Origin: Bacteroidota bacterium
GTDB taxonomy: Bacteria > Bacteroidota > Bacteroidia > Flavobacteriales_D > Crocinitomicaceae
DNA length: 64,000 bases
Assembly (NCBI GenBank): GCA_016192075.1
Contig: JACPUU010000012.1
Coordinates: forward strand, 558,001-622,000
Direction of reading: 5' to 3'
A model generated the notes under the pieces. It had not been told where the DNA came from and searched no databases. It was given only the letters and a program-made list of their open reading frames with translations. Positions within the stretch are counted from its first letter, which is position 1, and each line of letters opens with the position of its first letter. The position numbers were made by a program, and so were the translations under genes. This document shows positions 1-8,406 of the stretch, in pieces.

Positions 1-72
1 GTGATCGTAGAACAATTTGTTCAAAAATCCGATGTTGGACAGTTTTTCATCATCAGAGTGTGCGTGAGCCAT
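1..72 (-). CDS. Partial gene, N-terminal 24 codons only, unknown
   Basis: The minus strand opens with ATG at 72 and stays open to the window edge, giving a 24-residue start (MAHAHSDDEKLSNIGFLNKL and four more residues). A TAnnTTTG promoter box lies about 22 bases upstream, which supports this start. The residue content is hydrophilic with no signal peptide. Too little is present to name a family. Confidence 0.55.
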   Translation of the reverse strand, partial: MAHAHSDDEKLSNIGFLNKLFYDH

Positions 73-94
73 AGCTTTAAGTTTTAGTTAAACT

Positions 95-102
95 CAAAAT
101 TA
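95..102 (-). promoter_or_regulatory. Bacteroidota -7 box (TAATTTTG) for the leftward gene at the window edge
   Basis: On the minus strand the octamer TAATTTTG matches the Bacteroidota housekeeping consensus TAnnTTTG exactly, 22 bases before the ATG at 72. No clear TTG -33 element was found at the usual distance. The rest of 73-290 is AT-rich and otherwise holds the ECF-like promoter of the rightward operon. Confidence 0.45.
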
Positions 103-227
103 GAGTAGAGCCACAGAAAAAAAAATGATCTGAATAATGCTGAAACATGACAAAAGTCATATTTTGAAAATTCACCCGTTTTTTCACCGACATATTTAAC
201 AGGTTAAAACTATTTAGTACAAAAAGC

Positions 228-251
228 AACCTCTTTTTGCCTTTAATCGTC
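228..251 (+). promoter_or_regulatory. ECF-sigma-like promoter (GCAACC-N16-CGTC) of the adhesin operon
   Basis: AACC at 228-231 and CGTC at 248-251 are separated by exactly 16 bases, and the distance to the ATG at 291 leaves a leader of roughly 30 bases. The geometry matches the TTCCAACC-N15/16-CATC elements near the ECF sigma gene at 56 kb, but the -10 differs (CGTC instead of CATC). An AACC-type -35 and a CGTC-type -10 are familiar for ECF sigma factors. The assignment is inferred from sequence and spacing only. Confidence 0.4.
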
Positions 252-290
252 TTCCTTTTAATTTTACCGATAAAGTAACAAATTCGTTCT

Positions 291-662
291 ATGAAACTTA
301 CCCTGAAAAAAATGAGCAAGGTTATACTTGCAGCTGGTTTTGTCCTTTTGAGTACCACTTCATTTGGTCAGACACAATGGCCTGATAACTATGGTCAGGG
401 AACAATCAATACCGATTATTGTGTTACAATAGACACCACCAAACCTTTGGAAGAATTTTACAGGATTGACATTTCACATTTGAATTTTGCCTCTGAAGCA
501 GACGCTCAAAAGGTGTTTGGCGCCATTTCAAATAACCGGTTAACGTACAAAGTTGACTTTACCAACCAGGTTGCTTACCTGAAAGTACATGCTGACCGCA
601 CCCAACATCCGCAGGATGTAATATGGTGGAATAATTACATTGACAGTCTTTGTAAAAACTAA
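291..662 (+). CDS. Small secreted protein, unknown function
   Basis: 123 residues starting with a signal peptide: basic n-region (MKLTLKKMSK), hydrophobic core and a cleavage-like SFGQ motif near residue 27. The mature part is about 95 residues, rich in aromatic and polar residues, and has no motif I recognise. It ends 12 bases before the ATG of the large T9SS protein, so the two are very probably co-transcribed. A role as an accessory or partner of that adhesin-like protein is inferred from position only. Confidence 0.75.
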   Translation: MKLTLKKMSKVILAAGFVLLSTTSFGQTQWPDNYGQGTINTDYCVTIDTTKPLEEFYRIDISHLNFASEADAQKVFGAISNNRLTYKVDFTNQVAYLKVHADRTQHPQDVIWWNNYIDSLCKN

Positions 663-674
663 TCGATAGCAGTC

Positions 675-3600
675 ATGACAAACTCTAAGTTATTGACCCG
701 GTTTACGTTAGCGTTTTCACTTGCTTTACCGGGAGGGTCTCTGTTTGCCCAATTAACCGGCACCGGAGCCTATTTTATGGGAAACGTGGCTGAAATTGCC
801 ATTCACAACAATGGTCATGAGGGTACCGCAGACATTGCCGGCTCACATTCACGCTCAGATCAGTGGGATGCTTCCGTTTACTTTGGGTTTGTTGCCAATC
901 CGCAAAACGATGGCTGGGGTAATTACGACGGCGATTTTTTTACACCTGGTTCACCTGAAAATGGTTTTGGTATTGAAGTAAACGGAATGAATTATTCCAA
1001 CAACTCATCCTATTACAATGAAATTCCAGGTTCACTGTCAAACTATGTTGTTGACGGAAACTGCCTTTCTGTTGACTGGAATGGAACAGTTGCAGGTGTG
1101 GGTGTAGCCATTACGTATAAATTTATTACTACTGAACTCTACTATACAACCGAGGTAACACTAACCAACAATACCGGTGCTGCTTTGACTGATCTTTATT
1201 TCTACCGCAATTTTGACCCTGACAACAATGTCAGCATCAGCTTTGACTATACCACGCAGAATACCATTGTGGCACAACCTACACCGGCTTGCCCTAAAGC
1301 ACTGGTATCAGCAACCTCCAGCAATCCATGGCTTTCATACGTTGGTATTGCCGCAATTGGTCAGCAATTCCGCGTTGCACACGGCGGTTTTGCCAACCGT
1401 GATGCTTCAGATATCTGGAACGGTGCCTGGCCATTAACCGGTGTATTGGGCGCCAGTGTTTTTATGGATGAGGCCATTGCAATGGCTTATAAAATAACCT
1501 CATTGCCGGCTGGTGCATCTGAAACATTTGAATTTGTAATCGTTCTGGACGACACACAGGTTGATGAAGCATTTGCGCAGCTTTATGAATTTAACTTTAC
1601 GGGTTATACCGGCACAGGCAGCGTTTGCAGCCCGGTGATGGATACGGCTTACCTGCCTTGTCCCGGCGCTTCTATTGTCCTGGATGTTACCGGCCCGGGA
1701 GTTACAGATTATAACTGGGCATGGTCGCCTGGTACAGGTCTGAGCTCAACTACCGGATATTCTGTAACTGCCACACCGGCTACTTCAACGCTTTATACAG
1801 TAACCGGAACACCAATCAACCCTTGTCTGTCAATGACCATTGTCAAAGAAATTTATGTGAATGTAGGTGTTGGACCATTGGTTCAGATTACGCCGCCTGC
1901 ACCTGTTTGCGGACCATTTGACTTAACTACGCTGGTTGTTACAGATGCCAACAACATTCCCGGTACCACTACCACATTTCACTCCGCTATTCCTGCCAAT
2001 GCTACTGATATGACCAATCTCTGGCCGGGCACAACCATGGTTAGCGGTGATGTTGTTTATGTTATGATTGCTGATCCGGTTGGCGGCTGTTTTGATTACG
2101 AGCAGGTTATTGTAAACTTCTCTGGTGGAACCACAGCCGGCCCTGATAATACCTCTACCCTGTGTAATACGACCGGATCAACCATTGACCTGAATACCTT
2201 GCTCGGTGGCGGTATTGACCCGGGTACCTGGGCTGAGACCACTTCATCCGGACAATTCAATGCCGGTACCGGTGTATTTGACGCTTCAGGTCTTGCAGCA
2301 GGTAACTATACGTTCGATTATTCAACGACTGTTGTAGCTCCGTGCCTGCCTGATATTGCAACAATGACCATTACTGTGAATCAAAACGCACTTGCCGGTG
2401 CAGACAATAACGCATCGCTCTGCAACACGACCGGTACTATGCTTGATTTGAACACACTGCTTTCAGGTAATAACGGTACAGGCACCTGGGCTGAAACATC
2501 ATCGTCCGGGCAATTCGATGCGACTACGGGTATATTTACCGCAGGCGGCCTTGTTGCCGGAACCTATACCTTTACCTATACAGTCAGTGGCATTGCACCA
2601 TGTACATCGGATATAGCCGACTTTACCGTTACGGTTGAACAAGAGGCCGCGGCAGGTGCTGATAACTCGGCTACACTGTGCAGCATTGCGGGCTCAACAC
2701 TGGATTTAAACACCTTACTTTCTGGCAATAACGCAACCGGTGCCTGGGCTGAAACAACCACCAGCGGACAATTTAATACAGTTACCGGTGTATTCGACGC
2801 ATCAGGTTTAACTGCAGGGGTCTACAATTTCACCTATACTGTACCTGCTGTTGCACCATGCATTCCGGATGTTGCTGATTTCTCAGTTACCGTTACAGAT
2901 TTACCAAATGCAGGTGCTGATAATACAACATCGCTTTGCAACACACCAGGTACAACACTGACCGTTTCAACATTGTTGAGTGGTGCAGACCCGGGAGGCG
3001 TATGGGCTGAATCTTCTGCCATACCATCCGGACAATTTACACCGGGCACAGCCGTGTTAGATGTTGCCAATACTGCAGCAGGTACGTATACCTTTACGTA
3101 TACCATTGCTCCTGCCGGACCATGTGCAGGTGACCAGGCCGTATTTACCGTAACCATTGCCCAATATGCAAATGCAGGTTCAGACAATGCTACAGCGGTT
3201 TGTAATGCACCCGGATCAACCATTAATCTTAACACCTTGTTGTCAGGTAACAACGGAACCGGCACCTGGGTTGAAACCACTTCTTCTGGTCAGTTTAATA
3301 CCGTAACCGGTGTCTTCACATCGGCTGGTTTAACACCCGGAACATATACATTCACATACACTGTTGGAGCTACGGCACCTTGTACACCAGATGCAGCCAG
3401 TTTCTCAGTAGTGGTCATTGACTTACCTACAGCTGGTGCTGATAATGCTTCAACGCTTTGTAATACGGCTGGTTCAGCACTTAATTTAAACACACTGTTA
3501 AACGGAAACAACGTTTCAGGCGTATGGGCAGAAACAACCTCTTCAGGCCAGTTTAATACTGCTACAGGTATACTTACAAGTGCCGGACTGTCAACAGGTG

Positions 3601-4706
3601 TATACACGTTTACTTACTCAGTACCTGCAATTGGAGCATGTCCAGGGGATCAGGCCGTATTTACCATTACCATTAATTCTGAACCGGTTCTGAACGATCT
3701 GACAGACCAATCACATTGTGATTCGTATGTATTACCTGCCATTTCAGGTTCAATGCTTACCGGTAACCAGGCTTACTACACGGGCCCTAACGGCACCGGA
3801 ACACAACTGAACCCGGGAGCCCTGATTACCACCTCTACCCTGCTTTATATCTACGATGAAACCGGAACGGTACCAAATTGTTCCGATGAAGAAACCGTGA
3901 ACATAACCATCAACACTACGCCAGTGGTTTCGTTTGTAGCAGATACGTTGGTTGGTTGTGCTCCTTTCGTTGTAAACTTTACCAATACAACACCTGTTCC
4001 TACACACAACTGTGTGTGGAATTTTGGTGATGGATTTGGCCAGTTGTGTGACAGTATTGAACATACATACATGAATCCCGGTGTGTACACCGTTACATTA
4101 ACCGTTCAGGGTGATGGCGGATGTCCTGCATCAACTACTTATACAAACTACATCACCGTTGTTGAACCACCGGTAGCCAATTTCGTATTCTCACCGCAAA
4201 TACCAGACATTTACAATTCAGAAGTTACATTTACCAACCTGTCTGATTTTGCAAGCAGCTACGAATGGACATTTGGTGATGGCGTAACCTCTACCGATTC
4301 AAATGCGGTACATGTTTATCCACAAATCGGAAATGCCGATTACCTGGCAACCCTGTATGCTTACAATACACTGGGTTGTATGGACAGCATGACTCAGCTT
4401 ATTACCGTTTGGGATGTTTTAACATTCTACATTCCAAATTCATTTACACCTGATGGCGATGAATTCAACCAGACTTTCCAGCCTGTATTTACATCAGGCG
4501 TTGATCCGTTTGATTTCCATATGACCATTTTCAACCGCTGGGGTGAAATTATGTTTGAAACCTATAATTTCGATTACGGATGGAACGGAACTTACGGCGA
4601 CCGCGGCCTGGTAGAAGAAGGTGTTTATATCTGGCAAATTGAATTTAAAGAAACCATGTCTGATAAACGGCATACACACCGCGGACATGTGACCATTTTA
4701 AAATAA
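675..4706 (+). CDS. Large secreted adhesin-like protein with Ig-like repeats, PKD domains and T9SS type B sorting domain
   Basis: 1343 residues. A signal peptide (residues 1-26, ending LFAQ) is followed by a non-repetitive N-terminal region (about 27-310), a linker rich in Thr/Gly/Pro, then six tandem repeats of about 86 residues (488-1005). Each repeat starts AGxDN, carries LCNT and a PC motif, and contains the W(A/V)ETxSSGQF core; the paired Cys suggest one disulfide per repeat. Two PKD-like domains follow (about 1082-1250; NFGDG and TFGDG motifs), then a C-terminal domain (about 1250-1343) with SFTPDGDEFN and FNRWGE, typical of the gliding-motility-associated/CHU_C type B T9SS signal. Expected to be exported by the type IX system and held at the cell surface. 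Ligand unknown. Confidence 0.93.
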   Translation: MTNSKLLTRFTLAFSLALPGGSLFAQLTGTGAYFMGNVAEIAIHNNGHEGTADIAGSHSRSDQWDASVYFGFVANPQNDGWGNYDGDFFTPGSPENGFGIEVNGMNYSNNSSYYNEIPGSLSNYVVDGNCLSVDWNGTVAGVGVAITYKFITTELYYTTEVTLTNNTGAALTDLYFYRNFDPDNNVSISFDYTTQNTIVAQPTPACPKALVSATSSNPWLSYVGIAAIGQQFRVAHGGFANRDASDIWNGAWPLTGVLGASVFMDEAIAMAYKITSLPAGASETFEFVIVLDDTQVDEAFAQLYEFNFTGYTGTGSVCSPVMDTAYLPCPGASIVLDVTGPGVTDYNWAWSPGTGLSSTTGYSVTATPATSTLYTVTGTPINPCLSMTIVKEIYVNVGVGPLVQITPPAPVCGPFDLTTLVVTDANNIPGTTTTFHSAIPANATDMTNLWPGTTMVSGDVVYVMIADPVGGCFDYEQVIVNFSGGTTAGPDNTSTLCNTTGSTIDLNTLLGGGIDPGTWAETTSSGQFNAGTGVFDASGLAAGNYTFDYSTTVVAPCLPDIATMTITVNQNALAGADNNASLCNTTGTMLDLNTLLSGNNGTGTWAETSSSGQFDATTGIFTAGGLVAGTYTFTYTVSGIAPCTSDIADFTVTVEQEAAAGADNSATLCSIAGSTLDLNTLLSGNNATGAWAETTTSGQFNTVTGVFDASGLTAGVYNFTYTVPAVAPCIPDVADFSVTVTDLPNAGADNTTSLCNTPGTTLTVSTLLSGADPGGVWAESSAIPSGQFTPGTAVLDVANTAAGTYTFTYTIAPAGPCAGDQAVFTVTIAQYANAGSDNATAVCNAPGSTINLNTLLSGNNGTGTWVETTSSGQFNTVTGVFTSAGLTPGTYTFTYTVGATAPCTPDAASFSVVVIDLPTAGADNASTLCNTAGSALNLNTLLNGNNVSGVWAETTSSGQFNTATGILTSAGLSTGVYTFTYSVPAIGACPGDQAVFTITINSEPVLNDLTDQSHCDSYVLPAISGSMLTGNQAYYTGPNGTGTQLNPGALITTSTLLYIYDETGTVPNCSDEETVNITINTTPVVSFVADTLVGCAPFVVNFTNTTPVPTHNCVWNFGDGFGQLCDSIEHTYMNPGVYTVTLTVQGDGGCPASTTYTNYITVVEPPVANFVFSPQIPDIYNSEVTFTNLSDFASSYEWTFGDGVTSTDSNAVHVYPQIGNADYLATLYAYNTLGCMDSMTQLITVWDVLTFYIPNSFTPDGDEFNQTFQPVFTSGVDPFDFHMTIFNRWGEIMFETYNFDYGWNGTYGDRGLVEEGVYIWQIEFKETMSDKRHTHRGHVTILK
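2136..3689 (+). repeat. Six tandem ~258-bp (86-residue) coding repeats
   Basis: The repeats are diverged at the DNA level but clear in protein: each begins A-G-x-D-N, then (L/V)C(N/S)xxGS, LNTLLSGNN, W-x-E-T, SGQF, TYTFTY and a PC-x-x-D motif. Repeat 4 is the most divergent (WAESS with an extra IP before SGQF). They explain the long antisense open frames in this stretch. Confidence 0.9.
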
Positions 4707-4730
4707 TCTGATAAATCAACCTAATGCTAA

Positions 4731-4764
4731 AAATCCCGTCAGCTAAAACTGGCGGGATTTTTTT
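4731..4764 (+). terminator. Intrinsic terminator of the adhesin operon
   Basis: A 12-bp stem (AAATCCCGTCAG / CTGGCGGGATTT, one G-U pair) with a 6-base loop is followed by a run of seven T. It lies 25 bases after the stop codon at 4706. The remaining bases to 4937 show no gene. Confidence 0.9.
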
Positions 4765-4937
4765 ATCCACCACCAGATCATAGGACTATTTGTGCGCTTC
4801 TGTTTGCAGGGAATAATTAACCTAAACCGCCCGCAGCAAAAATTAAAACAAAACGGCACATAAAAAGCCACTCCTCCTCTCTCCGGTCATCGAAATTGAT
4901 GGGGTAATTCAGCGCGGCTTTCAGGTAAATGAAATGA

Positions 4938-5816
4938 TTATCTCAAAAGTTTCTTGATTTTTCGTTTCGATATGGGAGATACAACAACGGCATTTAATTG
5001 CAATGCTTCTTTATCTGCATCATTAAGCGATCTGCCAAATTGATTCAACCAGAAGTCAAGCTTTGGCGGCCAACATGATACGGTTGTACTTTCTTCAGAT
5101 TCAATAATCATAATCACAAAATCTGCATTCACTTTAAACGTGTGACTGATTGACAGCAGGTCACCTGTAATTGTTTTCAACTTGTATGAATGAATGATTG
5201 CGTGCACTTCTGAATCTTCTACTTTTTTACGGTCATCTCCGCTGTGAATGGCGTACTGATGATAGCCCGTAAATGAAATGGGAATATAAGATTCAGGATA
5301 CATTGCGTAGTCTGCAATAAAGGTTCTTATTTTATGCTCAACCATGTCTTTCTGAATTTTTTCAAGTCTTTTTTTCTCAATCATTCCATACATTTCATAA
5401 GCAATATCCGAAATCCGTTCTTTTGGAAAATCTCCCGGCTGCTTTTGATAGATTCCAATTTTATGTTTGTTTCTGAGCAGCTGCATGTGCTGATCTGTGA
5501 GACTGTCCGGAAAGTTTGAGCAAATTAATTCAAAACAATAAAGCTTAATCACATCTCCACTGTTCCTATAAAGACTGTCAAGCGTTCTGAAATCAAGGTT
5601 TCTCATAACACCGTATGCAGTTACCATCCGGTGTTCTTCTGCTGAAAGCGGACTGCGGATACTTTCTATAAAACATTCACAGGCATTTAGTGTATTAACT
5701 GCCTGTATCAGTGAAACAGCAGGCTTTTGCCGAACCAACAAAGTGTCTGACTGCGCGTTGGTGGTTAATGAGACTATGAGAAAAACAACAAAAACAAAAA
5801 AATGTTTAAAAGGCAT
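4938..5816 (-). CDS. Secreted protein, unknown function
   Basis: 292 residues with a clear signal peptide (MPFKHFFVFVVFLIVSLTTNAQ). The mature part is mixed alpha/beta in composition with few Cys. A basic C-terminus (KRKIKKLLR) ends the protein. No catalytic motif is recognisable. It lies downstream of citrate synthase but is separated from it by an intrinsic terminator at 5842-5871, so it probably has its own promoter or is expressed by read-through. The function cannot be inferred. Confidence 0.75.
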   Translation of the reverse strand: MPFKHFFVFVVFLIVSLTTNAQSDTLLVRQKPAVSLIQAVNTLNACECFIESIRSPLSAEEHRMVTAYGVMRNLDFRTLDSLYRNSGDVIKLYCFELICSNFPDSLTDQHMQLLRNKHKIGIYQKQPGDFPKERISDIAYEMYGMIEKKRLEKIQKDMVEHKIRTFIADYAMYPESYIPISFTGYHQYAIHSGDDRKKVEDSEVHAIIHSYKLKTITGDLLSISHTFKVNADFVIMIIESEESTTVSCWPPKLDFWLNQFGRSLNDADKEALQLNAVVVSPISKRKIKKLLR

Positions 5817-5841
5817 CTGGAAAATTTTGAATGGAGGTTTG

Positions 5842-5871
5842 CAAAAAAAAATCCCGGCCTAAAGCCGGGAT
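5842..5871 (-). terminator. Intrinsic terminator of gltA
   Basis: On the minus strand the 8-bp stem ATCCCGGC / GCCGGGAT with a 5-base loop is followed by nine consecutive T. It starts eight bases after the gltA stop codon. Confidence 0.92.
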
Positions 5872-5879
5872 CTCAGTTG

Positions 5880-7166
5880 TTATTTTCGTTTATCAAGCGG
5901 GATGTAAGCCCGGTCCGTTTTACCAACATAAATCTGGCGCGGACGACCAATTGGTTCATTGCCCTGGCGCATTTCTTTCCACTGCGCAATCCAACCCGGC
6001 AGACGGCCCAATGCAAACATAACGGTAAACATTTCTGTTGGAATACCCAGTGCGCGGTAAATAATACCGGAATAGAAATCTACGTTTGGATAAAGGTTTC
6101 TTGATTTGAAATACTCATCTTCCAGCGCAACTTTCTCCAGTTTTTTAGCAATTTCAAGAATCGGATCATTTACACCCAATGCTGCCAGAACTTCATCTGC
6201 CGCTTTTTTAATGATTTTTGCACGCGGATCGAAGTTTTTATAAACGCGGTGACCAAAGCCCATCAAACGGAACGGATCATCTTTGTCTTTTGCTTTCAAT
6301 ACGTATTTATCCACATCACCGCCGTCAGCGCGAATTGCTTCCAGCATCTCAATCACCTCCTGGTTTGCACCACCGTGCAATGGTCCCCAAAGTGCAGATA
6401 CACCTGCAGAAATGGAAGCAAATAATCCGGCATGAGAAGATCCGACAATACGTACGGTTGAAGTGGAACAGTTTTGTTCGTGATCAGCGTGAAGAATTAA
6501 TAATTTATCCAACGCATCTACCACAACCGGGTTGATTTTATATTCCTGTGTTGGAATGGCAAACATCAAGCGCAGAAAATTTTCTACGTATCCTTTTGAG
6601 TTATCGTAATAATTTAACGGGAAACCAACTTTGGTGCGGTAAACCCATGAGCATAACACCACAAATTTGCCAATTGTCTTACAAACGGCATGATACATGT
6701 CGTTTTCAGATTTTACATCAACCGGTTTCGGGTTAAAAGCGGTTAGTGCACTGGTAAGTGCAGATAACACTCCCATTGGGTGAGCAGAAGCCGGGAAACC
6801 ATCAATGATGTCCTTCATCTCCTCATTAACCAATGTGTAAAGGCGAATGTCGTCTTCAAATTTCTGCAATTGCGCTTTGGTAGGCAGTTCTCCAAAAACC
6901 AACAGAAAACATACTTCAAGAAAACCGGCATGTTCAGCCAATGACTCAATGGAGTAACCTCTGTAATGTAAAACTCCAAGTTCACCATCTAAAAAGGTAA
7001 TGGCACTTTCACAGGCCCCTGTATTCTTGTATCCGCGATCCATGGTAATGTACCCTGTCAGATCACGCAGTTTTGAAATATCTATTGCTTTTTCATTCTC
7101 TGTCCCTGTAATGACGGGTAATTCGATGGTCTTATCTCCCAAAACGATTTTTGCTACTTCGCTCAT
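5880..7166 (-). CDS. gltA: Citrate synthase (type II)
   Basis: 428 residues, the usual length of bacterial hexameric type citrate synthase. It condenses acetyl-CoA and oxaloacetate to citrate, the entry step of the TCA cycle, in the cytoplasm. The catalytic residues are present: His264 in GPLHGGAN, His306 in GFGHRVYK and Asp363 in NVDFYSG. The N-terminal beta region typical of the long type II enzymes (residues 1-55) is also there. Monocistronic: a strong terminator follows, and a 21-bp palindrome at 7233-7253 lies 67 bases upstream of the start and could be an operator. Confidence 0.98.
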   Translation of the reverse strand: MSEVAKIVLGDKTIELPVITGTENEKAIDISKLRDLTGYITMDRGYKNTGACESAITFLDGELGVLHYRGYSIESLAEHAGFLEVCFLLVFGELPTKAQLQKFEDDIRLYTLVNEEMKDIIDGFPASAHPMGVLSALTSALTAFNPKPVDVKSENDMYHAVCKTIGKFVVLCSWVYRTKVGFPLNYYDNSKGYVENFLRLMFAIPTQEYKINPVVVDALDKLLILHADHEQNCSTSTVRIVGSSHAGLFASISAGVSALWGPLHGGANQEVIEMLEAIRADGGDVDKYVLKAKDKDDPFRLMGFGHRVYKNFDPRAKIIKKAADEVLAALGVNDPILEIAKKLEKVALEDEYFKSRNLYPNVDFYSGIIYRALGIPTEMFTVMFALGRLPGWIAQWKEMRQGNEPIGRPRQIYVGKTDRAYIPLDKRK

Positions 7167-7232
7167 TGTGTTATTGATTTAAATTGCTGAGATGTGTTAT
7201 TGATCTTACATTTTCGACACTAATATAGTGGC

Positions 7233-7253
7233 TTTGTAAAAGCCTTTTACAAA
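7233..7253. promoter_or_regulatory. Perfect 21-bp palindrome upstream of gltA, candidate operator
   Basis: TTTGTAAAAG-c-CTTTTACAAA: two perfect 10-base arms around one central base. It is in the 254-bp region between gltA (leftward, start 7166) and a rightward small gene (7421). The symmetry and position suggest a homodimeric regulator binding site; the regulator is not identifiable. Nothing else was recognised in this intergenic region. Confidence 0.55.
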
Positions 7254-7420
7254 AACCTGAACTTTTTTTAGCGGGGAATGCAGCCACAACTGGTTCTACC
7301 CGTCAAGACGTTAAATATTAGTTAATTGATCGGGCGGCTGATTCATTTACCCTAAATTCACTCTCATCAGGGAAAATCTGTGCCTTGGTGCGCTGTCTTT
7401 CAAAACCTAAAAAAATACCT

Positions 7421-7807
7421 ATGCGTTTATTCTTTTTGACAACAGCCCTGGTTGGAATCACCCTGGCTATTTTACTTTCTGCTAAACATAAAGGAATCTC
7501 TCAGGCCCCGGGGGCGTCAGTGCAAACAGCCATGTGCACCCCGGTTCAGCAACCGGCTGATACCGCTCAAAAACCTTGTAGCACTCTTGATTTTGCGTTC
7601 ACCGGGTATAGCGGTAATGCTATCAATACTGAGAAGAGAATCTGTTGTAACAGTACAGTTAACGGATTGCCTCTTTTTACCCACGGTGAACTAAAACATC
7701 ACCTTTGCGCACTTGAAGTGAGGCGAAATGCCAAAGAAATTAAGGACCGGGAATTTGTTTTTTCAGAATGGGTTGCCGAAACGCCGGAAGTGCCCCTGTG
7801 TCAGTAA
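7421..7807 (+). CDS. Small exported or membrane-anchored Cys-containing protein
   Basis: 128 residues from the ATG at 7421 (an upstream in-frame TTG at 7385 is less likely, because it precedes the hydrophobic segment with unrelated residues). The start MRLFFLTTALVGITLAILLS is a signal peptide or anchor. The mature part contains seven Cys (for example MCTP, KPCSTL, RICCNS, HHLCAL, PLCQ at the C-terminus), which suggests disulfides. No family recognised. The neighbouring genes are transcribed in the opposite direction. Confidence 0.6.
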   Translation: MRLFFLTTALVGITLAILLSAKHKGISQAPGASVQTAMCTPVQQPADTAQKPCSTLDFAFTGYSGNAINTEKRICCNSTVNGLPLFTHGELKHHLCALEVRRNAKEIKDREFVFSEWVAETPEVPLCQ

Positions 7808-7873
7808 AATCAACATAAACAAAAGTTCTATTAAACAGATGTCTCCCTTTCTGAAAAATAAGGAGAACTGGCA

Positions 7874-8395
7874 CTACTTTTCAACGTAACCATTCAGAAT
7901 CTGCAACAATTCCGACGGTTTTTGAAAACCAACAATAGTACCAAGTTTGGCTTCTTTTTTAGAGAGCACCACAAATGACGGAAAACTCATTTTGCCCCCA
8001 AGCAGGTTTACAGCAAGTTCGTTGTATCCTTTTCCATTAAACATTTTGTATTCATACAACACTTCTTTGTAAGCAATGGGATCTTTTGATTCTGCATTCA
8101 TTTTAACGGCATAGAAATGCTCAGACATGTAAGCAACTACGCCTGAATCCTGAAAGGTAGACTGATCCATTTTTTTGCACCAGCCGCACCAGTCTGTATA
8201 AACATCAATGAAAAATAGTTTTTTGTCTTCTTTATTGCGGTCGGCTGCTGTTTCCAGGTCAAGCCATTCAATAGCCGCAACTGTATTATCAGCAAGAGCA
8301 GCAGCTGTTAAGTGTTTACTGAATTGGCTGGCACTGCCTGCAAACGAGAAGGCTGCCCCAAGTGAAAACAAACTGATCAGGACTGCACGTTTCAT
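7874..8395 (-). CDS. Exported thioredoxin-fold protein (DUF255/thioredoxin_7-like)
   Basis: 173 residues. A signal peptide (about residues 1-20, FSFAGSAS) is followed by a thioredoxin-like domain with the redox motif W-C-G-W-C-K-K (Cys70 and Cys73) in the context DVYTDWCGWCKK, and a conserved cis-Pro region (SFPSFVVL). Such proteins act as periplasmic thiol-disulfide oxidoreductases. It starts 11 bases after the stop of the DPP-IV gene and is therefore probably its operon partner. The substrate is unknown. Confidence 0.88.
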   Translation of the reverse strand: MKRAVLISLFSLGAAFSFAGSASQFSKHLTAAALADNTVAAIEWLDLETAADRNKEDKKLFFIDVYTDWCGWCKKMDQSTFQDSGVVAYMSEHFYAVKMNAESKDPIAYKEVLYEYKMFNGKGYNELAVNLLGGKMSFPSFVVLSKKEAKLGTIVGFQKPSELLQILNGYVEK

Positions 8396-8406
8396 ACCAT
8401 GTGGGT

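Noticed and set aside
2576-3607. Three long antisense frames opposite the repeats of the large adhesin
   Set aside because: They follow the repeat periodicity of the plus-strand coding sequence, contain no recognisable domain and have no promoter or ribosome site; they are mirror frames of the repeats.
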